From Nostoc flagelliforme FACHB-838 (lineage in GTDB: Bacteria > Cyanobacteriota > Cyanobacteriia > Cyanobacteriales > Nostocaceae): a stretch of DNA of 38,747 bases. The position numbers and the translations under genes were made by a program. The stretch is taken from contig NZ_JACJSI010000064.1 in NCBI RefSeq assembly GCF_014698065.1, forward strand, positions 1-38,747, read 5' to 3'. Positions 15,706 through 23,070 of this stretch are shown here, in pieces. The notes beneath the pieces were generated by a model. That model was not told where the DNA came from. It saw only the letters and a program-made list of their open reading frames with translations, and did not search any database. Every line of letters begins with the position of its first letter. Position 1 is the first letter of the stretch.

Positions 15706-16338
15706 TTACGAATTTCGCAAAGCGGTACTAGCTTTTTTTTGCTTGAGAGTAAATCCCAAACTAGACAATGTTAGTAAACCTATAATGATGCTTCCTTCGG
15801 AGACTTTGGATACCTGAACCGAATTGTTGCTTAAATCTAGTATTTGCTTTGTGCCTGCGGCATTTCTACTGTTAAAACCAAATTCTTTAGTTAGAACCTC
15901 ATCACTAAAACCTTCATTTATGAGTGCGAGATTATTATTAAGCCATGTGTCGCCAGGAAGCTCATCATCCTTGCCAACATCAAAGGGGCCAAAAATTTGC
16001 TCTTTAGTGCTATCAAAGTTGAATCTCAAATAACTGTAGTTAGATACACCACTAAGTACTGGAGTGAAACTATTTATGAGATTACTCAAGGGATCAAAGA
16101 AGGAAATTGTGAGAGATTGTAAGTTCTTCGTAGCTCCCAAACCTGCTTCAGAAATGACATTTGCAGCAGTTGTTGTATCGTAGTTAAATGAACCTTGAGC
16201 TGAATAACCTGTGTCTCCTTTCCAGTTAAAGTTAAACTCAGCAGCATGAGCTATACCATGATCGGTTATGGCGATCGCTAACACTAAGCCAGTAGTCGCC
16301 ACCAGACTAATAACTGTTTTAGTAAACAGATGTGTCAT
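15706..16338 (-). CDS. Exported protein with degenerate PEP-CTERM-like tail
   Basis: 210 aa from the ATG at 16338, chosen over the in-frame ATG at 16386 because MTHLFTKTVISLVATTGLVL starts a normal signal peptide (cleavage plausible after AHA in GIAHAAEFNF). The mature part is Asn/Ser-rich, with no recognised domain but beta-like (FNFNWKGDTGYSAQGSFNYD). The C-terminus SEGSIIIGLLTLSSLGFTLK followed by QKK is a sorting-signal layout: short motif, hydrophobic helix, basic tail. It matches PEP-CTERM proteins except that Pro-Glu-Pro is replaced by Ser-Glu-Gly. It is probably an extracellular or surface protein processed by an exosortase-like system; no exosortase gene is in the window. Confidence 0.75.
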   Translation of the reverse strand: MTHLFTKTVISLVATTGLVLAIAITDHGIAHAAEFNFNWKGDTGYSAQGSFNYDTTTAANVISEAGLGATKNLQSLTISFFDPLSNLINSFTPVLSGVSNYSYLRFNFDSTKEQIFGPFDVGKDDELPGDTWLNNNLALINEGFSDEVLTKEFGFNSRNAAGTKQILDLSNNSVQVSKVSEGSIIIGLLTLSSLGFTLKQKKASTALRNS

Positions 16339-16781
16339 AGGTACAACTTCCAAATTAATTAAAATTAAGTTTCTACAACAATACAATACATCTGTAAGTA
16401 AGTAGGCGAGAATAAATCAAAATAAGTTAAGTAATGTAAAAAATCTGGAGATAATTTATTAGTGAGCGGCTCCAGCCCTTATCGCTTAATCCTATTCTTG
16501 ACCCGCATTTATCACAAGCTCCTTTGCGTTTGATGATAAGTAATAAGTAATGGGTAATAAGTAAAATTTTTAACTTATAACTCATAACTCCTTACTCATT
16601 ACTCCTTCATTCGAGGTGTGGTGAGAAATCCGGGTTGAGTCGTACAGTTGGCAGTTGCACAAATTTCTATTAGCTGGTTCTTGTTTATTTGCAGCGCAGC
16701 AAATAGCTAAGTCATCACCTTAATATTAAAAACAGGAGCGATCGTTATTTCCCAACCCCTAAATAAAAATACCTGTTTTGT
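16339..16781. other. 443-bp intergenic region
   Basis: It lies between divergent genes, so it holds promoters for both. It contains the AT-rich inverted repeat at 16536-16604 and no credible gene. The segment before 16782 includes AGGAGCGATCG with a HIP1-like core but is too far from the start to be the ribosome-binding site. Confidence 0.5.
16536..16604. repeat. AT-rich inverted repeat of AAGTAAT / ACTCATAAC units
   Basis: The left half GTAATGGGTAATAAGTAAAA pairs with the right half TTTTAACTTATAACTCATAA. Related ACTCC/ACTCATAAC heptamer-like sequence recurs near 17874, 25829-25978 and 34650-34700. Confidence 0.55.
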
Positions 16782-17339
16782 ATGACTATCGAACGACTTC
16801 CTCAAAAACACTATCCCAAGGCTGAAATTGGGCGGCGAGGCATGGCATTGGGGCTTGATTTCCTTGGTGTCTGGTTAGTCAGTTCCCTACTGGGAAGCGG
16901 CGATATCGGGATTCAATTTGTGCAAATCCTAGTTTTTGTCATATTTTGGCTAATTTTACGGGTGCTGGTGGTATACAACAATCAAGGGCAAAGTTTGGGG
17001 CGTTGGGCATTCGATTTAAAGGTGTTGGAAGTCGAAGACGGAGAAGTAATAGGCAGAATTCCAGATTTGCTCTCACTGGTGAAGCGAGAGGCGATTATCG
17101 GCTTGGGTGCCCTTTTAGTGTCAATTGCCCTGAGCAATATTAGAGCCAATCCCACTGCTATACTGCTAGTATTTCCCCTAGCTATTGATTGTGGAACTGC
17201 TTTCTCTGATACCCAGATGCGGCAGGCTTTACACGATCGCTATTGTGGAACTTTTATCGTTTCGTCGCGTCGTGGCTACTCGCTCGACATAAAAATCAAA
17301 AGATTAGTTGATAATATGCGGCGGAATGTGAGAAGATAG
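16782..17339 (+). CDS. RDD family membrane protein
   Basis: 185 aa. The RDD signature is present: Arg-Arg and Asp in the first helix (RRGMALGLDFLGVWLV), QSLGRWAFDLKVL after the second helix, and the final HDRYCGTFIV. Three or four membrane helices are visible (about 22-40, 47-63, 104-120 and 127-142). RDD proteins are inner-membrane proteins; some have been linked to ion transport, but no substrate can be inferred here. It lies 43 bp upstream of rpmG on the same strand, so it may be co-transcribed with rpmG-rpsR and the exoribonuclease. Confidence 0.85.
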   Translation: MTIERLPQKHYPKAEIGRRGMALGLDFLGVWLVSSLLGSGDIGIQFVQILVFVIFWLILRVLVVYNNQGQSLGRWAFDLKVLEVEDGEVIGRIPDLLSLVKREAIIGLGALLVSIALSNIRANPTAILLVFPLAIDCGTAFSDTQMRQALHDRYCGTFIVSSRRGYSLDIKIKRLVDNMRRNVRR

Positions 17340-17382
17340 TCATTTGTGTTAATTCTCTTCAGGCTTCACTGTTTGTAAGATT

Positions 17383-17577
17383 ATGGCTAAGAGTAAAGGT
17401 GCCCGCATTATTATCACACTAGAGTGTACTGAGTGCCGGACAAATTCAGATAAGCGTTCTGCTGGTGTTAACCGTTATACCAGTACCAAGAATCGCCGCA
17501 ACACCACCAACAGGCTAGAACTGAAAAAGTTCTGCACCCACTGCAATAAACATACTGTTCACAAGGAAATTAAGTAG
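17383..17577 (+). CDS. rpmG: 50S ribosomal protein L33
   Basis: 64 aa; large-subunit protein near the E site. MAKSKGARIIITLECTECRT, then NRYTSTKNRRNTTNRLELKK and FCTHCNKHTVHKEIK are diagnostic. Both zinc-binding CxxC pairs are intact (CTEC and CTHC), so this is the zinc-containing (C+) form. It is immediately followed by rpsR with only 2 bp between them, which implies translational coupling. Confidence 0.98.
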   Translation: MAKSKGARIIITLECTECRTNSDKRSAGVNRYTSTKNRRNTTNRLELKKFCTHCNKHTVHKEIK

Positions 17578-17579
17578 AG

Positions 17580-17795
17580 ATGAGTTATTTCCGTCGTCGC
17601 CTTTCTCCGATCAAGCCAGGAGAACCAATCGATTATAAAGATGTTGATTTACTGCGTAAGTTTGTCACCGAGCGGGGTAAAATACTGCCACGTCGGATTA
17701 CAGGGCTAACATCTCAGCAACAGCGAGAGTTGACATTAGCAATTAAGCGTTCGCGGATTGTGGCTTTGTTGCCATTTATCAATGCGGAAGGCTAA
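17580..17795 (+). CDS. rpsR: 30S ribosomal protein S18
   Basis: 71 aa; small-subunit platform protein that binds with S6. Recognised from YFRRRLSPIKPGEPIDYKDV, LLRKFVTERGKILPRRITGL and the QRELTLAIKRSRIVALLPF tail. It starts 2 bp after the rpmG stop. The tandem palindromic repeat begins 6 bp after its stop, separating it from the exoribonuclease gene. Confidence 0.98.
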   Translation: MSYFRRRLSPIKPGEPIDYKDVDLLRKFVTERGKILPRRITGLTSQQQRELTLAIKRSRIVALLPFINAEG

Positions 17796-17800
17796 AAAGA

Positions 17801-17858
17801 GGAGAGACGCGATTAATCGCGTCTGTACAGGAGAGACGTGATTAATCGCGTCTGTACA
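17801..17858. repeat. Two tandem 29-bp palindromic units (GACGCGATTAATCGCGTC core)
   Basis: Units at 17801-17829 and 17830-17858 differ at one base (GACGCG versus GACGTG). The core GACGCGATTAATCGCGTC is an 18-bp perfect palindrome in the first unit. The same unit is found inside moeA at 14723-14749. Located between rpsR and the RNase gene, it would form two consecutive hairpins in the operon transcript. Confidence 0.9.
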
Positions 17859-17873
17859 GGAGTTAAGAATCAA

Positions 17874-17894
17874 AACTCCTAACTCCTAACTCCT
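17874..17894. repeat. Heptamer tandem repeat, three AACTCCT units
   Basis: Three perfect AACTCCT heptamers directly after the palindromic units; an STRR-type array. Confidence 0.8.
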
Positions 17895-17942
17895 AACTTC
17901 AAACTATTTAAACTGTTCACCAAAAATTAAAGTGCGAGAGTT

Positions 17943-20003
17943 GTGGAGAAGGGGACGCTAGTTGAATTTAGGGTTCAAGGCGATCGCCGTCTGGGCATCG
18001 TAGAACGTCCAGATGGTAAAACCCGCTGGTTTGTGGTAGACGAACGTGGTCAATCCCACAGCCTCGCGCCTAAACAAATAACCTATACAGTTACTGGACA
18101 GACTTATAAGACCTCCGAAATTGCCAGCTTTTTGGAGCAGATCAAGCCTTATTTAGACCCATCCAGCTTGGAAGTAGCTTGGGAATTACTGGTTGAAGAT
18201 GGGGAAACAGTCACTCCAGACCAAATGGCAAATCTGCTATTTTCGGAATCAACCGCGCCTCCTTGTTATGCCGCCTATTGCTTGTTATCAGACGATAAAC
18301 TCTATTTCAAGCAAAAAGGAGACGCTTACGAGCCGAGAACTGCTGCTCAAGTGGCAGAACGCAAGCACCAACTAGAAGTAGAGGCACTAAAAGCTAAGGG
18401 ACAGCAGGAATTTTTAACTCGTGTAGAGCAAGCACTCAAAGGTGAAGCAGTAGAGTGGGGACGTCACGATCGGCAACGCCTAGAAGGACTGGAAAAATAC
18501 GCAGCGCTGCTTGCTGACACGGTACGGACGGGAGTTAATTATGACTCCTTGGCTCGCGCTTATCCGCCAAGCGCTCCCGTATTAGAAACAATGACCATGT
18601 TGGGGCGGCCTACAACACCCCAAGGAGCCTTTCAACTGTTGGTGGATTTGGGTTACTGGAGTCCTTATGAAAACCTGTTCCTGCGGCGTTCTTCAATTCC
18701 GATTCAATTTCCTCATAAGGTATTAGAAGTGGCGCAACAGCGTTTGGATTTCCCGCCGATTGACTCAGATACAAACCGCCTGGATCTGACTCACCTGAAG
18801 GTCTACACCATTGACGATGAAACTACCACAGAGATCGACGATGGTTTGAGTTGGGAAGTACTCCCCGATGGGCGGGAACGAGTGTGGGCGCATATCGCCG
18901 ATCCCACTCGATGGTTAGTGCCGGAAGATGAATTAGATTTGGAAGCCAGAAAGCGGGGTAGTACAGTATATTTACCTACAGGGATGATTCCCATGTTTCC
19001 AGAAGTATTGGCAACTGGGCCAATGAGTCTGATACAGGGAAAAGTTTGTTACGCCCTCAGTTTCGGGGTCATTTTAGGTACAAGTGGGGTAGTAGAAGAT
19101 TACAGTATTCATACCAGCTTGATTAAGCCGACTTATCGCCTCACCTACGAAGATGTAGATGAAATGTTGCAATTACGGGTACAAGCAGAACCAGAAATTG
19201 CAGCGATCGCCAGTTGGTCACAACGGCGGAAAGCTTGGCGTTACGCTCAAGGGGCAATTAGCATCACTATGCCGGAAGCGATGATCAAAGTCAAAGGTGA
19301 TGAGATCAACATTGACATTTTGGACGATTCCCCATCGCGGCAAGTGGTGGCAGAAATGATGATTCTTGCCGGTGAAGTTGCGGCTCGTTATGGTAAGGCT
19401 CATAACATACCTTTGCCCTTTCGTGGTCAGCCACAACCGGAATTACCCCCAGAAGAAGAGTTACTTCAACTTCCGGCTGGTTTCGTTCGCGCTTGCGCCA
19501 TGCGTCGTTGTATGCCCAAAAGTGAGATGAGCATTACTCCTTTGCGTCATGCTGGTTTGGGTTTGGATACTTACACCCAAGCAACCTCTCCCATCCGCCG
19601 CTACAGTGACTTGCTTACACATTTTCAACTTAAAGCCCATTTGCGGGGTGAAGTTCTGCCATTTTCCGCAGAACAACTTAAAGAAGTGATGATGAATGTC
19701 ACCAGCATCACCCAAGAGTTGACGATGGTGGAACGGCAAACTAATAGATATTATGCTCTAGAGTATTTACGCCGTCACCCAGAGGAAACTTGGGATGTGA
19801 CAGTGTTGATGTGGCTGCGGGAAGACAGCAACTTAGCGCTAATTTTGTTAGAAGATTTGGGCTTGCAATTACCAATGGTTTTCAAACGTTCTGTGAACCT
19901 GGGCGAACAGATAGTGGTAAAAGTTAGCCACGCCGATCCACAAAAAGATATGATTCAGTTTCAGGAAATAATTTATCAAGAAGCACAAACAGCGGCGAAT
20001 TAA
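17943..20003 (+). CDS. RNase II/R family 3'-5' exoribonuclease
   Basis: 686 aa; degrades RNA processively from the 3' end. The start is GTG at 17943 (MEKGTLVEFRVQGDRRLGIV); no closer ATG fits. The RNB catalytic domain begins about residue 285: YTIDDETTTEIDDGLSW, with Asp291, Glu297, Asp299 and Asp300 at the metal-binding positions (Glu at the second, where E. coli RNase II has Asp). Other RNB motifs are VWAHIADPTRWL, RRYSDLLTHFQL and the TQATSPIRRYSD region. The C-terminal roughly 70 aa look like an S1 RNA-binding domain. It lies downstream of rpmG-rpsR, probably in one operon separated by repeat hairpins. I cannot choose between the rnb and rnr symbols. Confidence 0.93.
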   Translation: MEKGTLVEFRVQGDRRLGIVERPDGKTRWFVVDERGQSHSLAPKQITYTVTGQTYKTSEIASFLEQIKPYLDPSSLEVAWELLVEDGETVTPDQMANLLFSESTAPPCYAAYCLLSDDKLYFKQKGDAYEPRTAAQVAERKHQLEVEALKAKGQQEFLTRVEQALKGEAVEWGRHDRQRLEGLEKYAALLADTVRTGVNYDSLARAYPPSAPVLETMTMLGRPTTPQGAFQLLVDLGYWSPYENLFLRRSSIPIQFPHKVLEVAQQRLDFPPIDSDTNRLDLTHLKVYTIDDETTTEIDDGLSWEVLPDGRERVWAHIADPTRWLVPEDELDLEARKRGSTVYLPTGMIPMFPEVLATGPMSLIQGKVCYALSFGVILGTSGVVEDYSIHTSLIKPTYRLTYEDVDEMLQLRVQAEPEIAAIASWSQRRKAWRYAQGAISITMPEAMIKVKGDEINIDILDDSPSRQVVAEMMILAGEVAARYGKAHNIPLPFRGQPQPELPPEEELLQLPAGFVRACAMRRCMPKSEMSITPLRHAGLGLDTYTQATSPIRRYSDLLTHFQLKAHLRGEVLPFSAEQLKEVMMNVTSITQELTMVERQTNRYYALEYLRRHPEETWDVTVLMWLREDSNLALILLEDLGLQLPMVFKRSVNLGEQIVVKVSHADPQKDMIQFQEIIYQEAQTAAN

Positions 20004-20120
20004 CTAATTTGTCATTTGTCATTAGTAATAATCGTCTGGTATTATCAATTACAAATTATTTTAGCCTTGCTCCAATTGCTTTTAGTTACTATATAAAGTA
20101 AATGGAATGAGGTAATAGTT

Positions 20121-20405
20121 GTGAATGTATCTTTGACCCCAGAATTGGAGCAGTTAGTTAAGGATAAGGTTAATAGTGGTCGATACCACTCAGTGAGTGA
20201 GGTGATGGGTGAAGCATTGAGATTGCTAGATGAACGCGATCGCTCTCAAGAACAACGTCTAGCAGAATTGAAAGCTAAAATCCAAGAAGGTCTTGAAGCC
20301 TCAGAACGTGGTGAAGTAGTTGATGGTGAAGAGGTATTTGCAGAAATTGAAGAAGATATCCGACGTGCTGAAGCTCAAATGCAACAAGCAGAGGCCGCTA
20401 AATAA
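20121..20405 (+). CDS. parD: ParD-type antitoxin (ribbon-helix-helix)
   Basis: 94 aa. The N-terminal MNVSLTPELEQLVKDKVNSG then RYHSVSEVMGEALRLLDERD is the ParD/CopG ribbon-helix-helix DNA-binding domain. The C-terminal half is acidic and helical (EEDIRRAEAQMQQAEAAK), suited to wrapping the toxin. The start is GTG at 20121, with GAGGT about 8 nt upstream. It overlaps the toxin start by one nucleotide (20405), the usual coupling of such pairs. In the family the antitoxin represses its own promoter; the 117 bp upstream would hold the operator, but I see no clear palindrome. Confidence 0.92.
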   Translation: MNVSLTPELEQLVKDKVNSGRYHSVSEVMGEALRLLDERDRSQEQRLAELKAKIQEGLEASERGEVVDGEEVFAEIEEDIRRAEAQMQQAEAAK

Positions 20406-20710
20406 TGAGTCGGTATGTTTTAACAATCCCAGCCAAGCAAGACCTCAAAGAGATTAATCGCTATATTATGCGCTACAATCCTGATGTAGCTCGAAGACTC
20501 AATGAAAAAATTAAACAGCAGTGTAAACTGTTGGCTGATTTTCCTAATATGGGGCAAAGTTTCAATAATTTTGCCAGTGATTTACGAAGTTTTCCAGTAG
20601 AAGATTACTTAATATTTTATCGTCCCGTTGATGGCGGTGTGGAAGTTGTACGTATTGTTAGTGGTTATCGGGATTTAGAAACAGTTTTTTTAAGTGAGGA
20701 TATTCCCTAA
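20405..20710 (+). CDS. parE: ParE-type toxin (RelE/ParE superfamily)
   Basis: 101 aa. MSRYVLTIPAKQDLKEINRY, PNMGQSFNNFASDLRSFPVE and DYLIFYRPVDGGVEVVRIVSGYRDLETVF follow the ParE pattern (a terminal beta-sheet with the I-F-Y-R strand and the R-I-V-S-G-x-R-D strand). Family members inhibit DNA gyrase. It starts on the last base of the antitoxin stop codon. Both genes are intact and of normal length, so the module is probably functional. The next gene starts only 39 bp downstream on the same strand. Confidence 0.92.
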   Translation: MSRYVLTIPAKQDLKEINRYIMRYNPDVARRLNEKIKQQCKLLADFPNMGQSFNNFASDLRSFPVEDYLIFYRPVDGGVEVVRIVSGYRDLETVFLSEDIP

Positions 20711-20749
20711 TATTATATTAGATGTGAGCGATCGCTATCTCTAGCCAGT

Positions 20750-21592
20750 ATGTCAAAAAATCATCATAAAGTAATTATTTTTGATACTACCATGCGTGAA
20801 GGAGAATTAATGCCTGGTGTAAAGATGAATTTGCAACAAAAAATCGCTATTTCCCAATTACTCGAAGAAATGGGAATAGATATTATTGAAGTTGGTTATC
20901 CAGCAAGTTCTCAAAAAGATTTTGATGAAGTTCTTCATATTTCTAAAATAATTAAAAATTCTACTATTTGTGGGCTAGCTAGTTCTAATCCCAATGAAAT
21001 AATCACTCTGGCTGAAGCAATTAAACCAGCAATCAGAGGTAGAATTCACACTTATACTCCGATAAATCTTAAAAATCAATCTAAATTAAGCAAACAAGAA
21101 GTATTAGCAACAATCAAAGATAGTGTTTCTCTAGCACGCAACTACTGTGATGATGTAGAATGGAGTGCTTTTGACGCTCCCAGAAGTGAGCCAGATTTTT
21201 TGTGTAAATCTATTGAAACTGCAATCAATAGTGGTGCTACTACTGTTAGTATTCCTGATAGCTTAGGTTTGGCTTCACCAGAAGAGTTTTCGCAACTTCT
21301 GCAAATGATTTTTAATCGAGTACTAAATATTGATCAAGCTGTCGTTTCAGCCCACTGTCATGATGATTTAGGTATGGCAGTAGATAATTCACTCATTGCT
21401 TTAAGTTGTGGCGTGAGGCAAATCGAATGTGCAATTAATGGTTTGGGTGCAAGGAAAGGTAATGCAGATTTCAGTAAGGTTGTGATGGAGGTTTTAAAAC
21501 AGGGGAATTATCAACTTGAGATTAACACTTCGTTAATTAGTAAAGCAGCAGAGTTAATTTTTCAAATAACTGGGATTGGAAAAGCAAAATAG
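20750..21592 (+). CDS. Stand-alone homocitrate/isopropylmalate-synthase-like enzyme (HMGL-like barrel)
   Basis: 280 aa, just the TIM-barrel catalytic domain of the LeuA/homocitrate synthase/HMG-CoA lyase superfamily. The metal and substrate motifs are FDTTMREGEL (Arg16 and Glu17), SAHCHDDLG (His202 and His204), AINGLGARKGNADF (Asn230) and the IPDSLGLASPEE loop (Asp170). REG rather than RDG at the metal site resembles Lys20-type homocitrate synthases; the usual Gln after GE is Leu. It lacks the LeuA C-terminal regulatory domain and most of the linker, and is shorter than NifV (about 380 aa). It probably condenses an acyl-CoA with a 2-oxo acid or does the reverse aldol; the substrate is unknown. 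No nif or leu genes are adjacent. Confidence 0.8.
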   Translation: MSKNHHKVIIFDTTMREGELMPGVKMNLQQKIAISQLLEEMGIDIIEVGYPASSQKDFDEVLHISKIIKNSTICGLASSNPNEIITLAEAIKPAIRGRIHTYTPINLKNQSKLSKQEVLATIKDSVSLARNYCDDVEWSAFDAPRSEPDFLCKSIETAINSGATTVSIPDSLGLASPEEFSQLLQMIFNRVLNIDQAVVSAHCHDDLGMAVDNSLIALSCGVRQIECAINGLGARKGNADFSKVVMEVLKQGNYQLEINTSLISKAAELIFQITGIGKAK

Positions 21593-21680
21593 CTAATATA
21601 AGTAGACATAAAGAAACATAAGTATAATTTCGAAGAAAAATTAGAAAAAAGAGGATAGCATATTAGTTTTCAGAAACAGT

Positions 21681-22769
21681 ATGCAAGAGCAAGATTTTTA
21701 TCGCGCTGATCCTATAGCTCGTTGGTTAATTGACAAATGCAAATTAGCACCTGTCAGTTTAGGAATACTATTGATCGTCATTACATCTGGTTTTTATTTG
21801 ATTGCTGCTACAGTAACTAAGACGTTGATATTGCATGAAAAACACTTAGGATTGCTACAGGATTGGTTTGCCTGGGTGTGGATCTGCTTACTCAACCCAG
21901 TGATCTTTGGCTACTACCTGTGGTCATTTAAGGCAATTTATCGGTTAATTGAGTACCTGGAAAAATCAGATATTGTTGAGACTTCAGAAGCAGAAATTAA
22001 CTTGGTATTATTACCCTATCAAAAGTCGTGGCGACAGTTTTTAGCGTTAGGAACAGCGATCGCTTTTGGAATCTGGTATTTCTCCGTACAGCAAGATGTT
22101 TACAATTGGACAGGATCTGATGGAGGAATTCCTGCTCTGACGGGTGCAATTAACGCTGTTGCAATATTTTACGCAGCAACTATATTGGTGTTGAACCTAA
22201 CAACTAATGTTTGGTTACTGCATGAACTTTTAGGTAAGGATAATAAGCAACTTAAAATTAATCCACTCCATCCCGATCGCTGTGGCGGGTTGAGTCCGTT
22301 GAGCCGATATTCACTGAATACAGCTTACCTAGCGGCTATATTTGGTACGATGATAACGCTGAGTAAGTATCAATTTATTAGTCAAGGAATAGCGCAGGAG
22401 TACTGGTATTTTAATTTCGTAATTGTACTTTATATTCCCATATCGTTAGTAGGCTTTTTTGGCCCTCTCCTTACCGCCCGCAAAGGCATGAAAAAAGCTA
22501 AAGAAGAATTACTAAGCGAAATTGCAAAGCAGTTTCAAATAGATTACAAGCGTATTCACACAAGCTTGAGTAGCGATGGAAGAACTTTGAAGAAAGAAGC
22601 TGTTAAACTTCAAGAGTTACGTTCTATCTACACATTGACTAATGAATTTCCTGTGTGGCCCTTTGATGTTACAACCTTCCGTCAATACTTGCTTTCTGTA
22701 GTTACACCACTTCTCCCCCTGCTAATCAAGTTAGGAGAGTACTATTTTAAGCGCATGGTTGTAAAGTAA
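21681..22769 (+). CDS. Polytopic membrane protein of unknown function
   Basis: 362 aa with about five to six membrane helices (approximately residues 24-46, 63-84, 120-136, 153-172, 215-232 and 240-262) and a hydrophobic segment near the C-terminus (338-352). Between the fourth and fifth helices is LKINPLHPDRCGGLSPLSRY, a conserved-looking loop similar to HPDGxGGL loops of uncharacterised bacterial membrane proteins. A soluble helical segment (about 270-320) contains many Lys and Glu. I cannot assign a function. It follows the HMGL-like gene by 88 bp on the same strand, so a link between the two is possible but unproven. Confidence 0.75.
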   Translation: MQEQDFYRADPIARWLIDKCKLAPVSLGILLIVITSGFYLIAATVTKTLILHEKHLGLLQDWFAWVWICLLNPVIFGYYLWSFKAIYRLIEYLEKSDIVETSEAEINLVLLPYQKSWRQFLALGTAIAFGIWYFSVQQDVYNWTGSDGGIPALTGAINAVAIFYAATILVLNLTTNVWLLHELLGKDNKQLKINPLHPDRCGGLSPLSRYSLNTAYLAAIFGTMITLSKYQFISQGIAQEYWYFNFVIVLYIPISLVGFFGPLLTARKGMKKAKEELLSEIAKQFQIDYKRIHTSLSSDGRTLKKEAVKLQELRSIYTLTNEFPVWPFDVTTFRQYLLSVVTPLLPLLIKLGEYYFKRMVVK

Positions 22770-22799
22770 TTTCAATTTACATATTACGATTTTCATTTC

Positions 22800-22831
22800 A
22801 AGTAGGGGTTCACATCTGTGTGCCCCTACTT
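22800..22831. repeat. GTAGGGG...CCCCTAC hairpin repeat
   Basis: AAGTAGGGG (22800-22808) and CCCCTACTT (22823-22831) pair perfectly around a 14-nt loop. It is 31 bp past the membrane-protein stop and may act as a bidirectional terminator-like structure, though without a T-tract. Confidence 0.65.
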
Positions 22832-22922
22832 CGTTCATCTGTGGTTGATTATTTTTTCTGTGTTTTAGTTGTATGGGAATCCCCATACAATACTGTTCGG
22901 TTTTGCATTTTTAACTTGGCAT

Positions 22923-22995
22923 TGGGTTTGAGGAAAAGGTTAAAGGGTAAAGGTTTTTTCTTTCCCATTTTCCCCTTAAACGACAAGTATTGAAT
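22923..22995. repeat. Purine/pyrimidine hairpin repeat, copy 3
   Basis: The same block order as 11395-11488: TTGGGTTT, GAGGAAAAGGTTAAAGGG, a GGTTTTTTC turn, TTTCCCATTTTCCCC, then a CAAGTATTG end. The left outer arm is shortened relative to copy 2. Confidence 0.7.
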
Positions 22996-23030
22996 CCCCA
23001 TATTGCATTCATATACTTTTAATTGAGAAC

Positions 23031-23060
23031 GGGTAATAAGTAATTTATTTACTATTACCC
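23031..23060 (-). terminator. Hairpin downstream of the radical SAM gene
   Basis: GGGTAATAAGTAA and TTTACTATTACCC form a 12-13-bp stem with one bulge, 11 bp after the stop codon of the minus-strand gene. There is no strong T-tract, so the terminator role is tentative. Confidence 0.4.
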
Positions 23061-23070
23061 ATTATTAGCT

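Larger units (their letters stand above)
22770..23070. other. 301-bp convergent intergenic region full of hairpins
   Basis: It lies between two convergent genes. It contains in order a GTAGGGG hairpin (22800-22831), a GTATGGGAATCCCCATAC near-palindrome (about 22872-22889), a purine/pyrimidine repeat (22923-22995) and a terminal hairpin (23031-23060). No gene is visible. Confidence 0.65.

Noticed and set aside
17801..17894. CRISPR-like array between rpsR and the RNase gene
   Set aside because: The units are directly adjacent with no unique spacers and are palindromic; they are dispersed repeats and heptamers.
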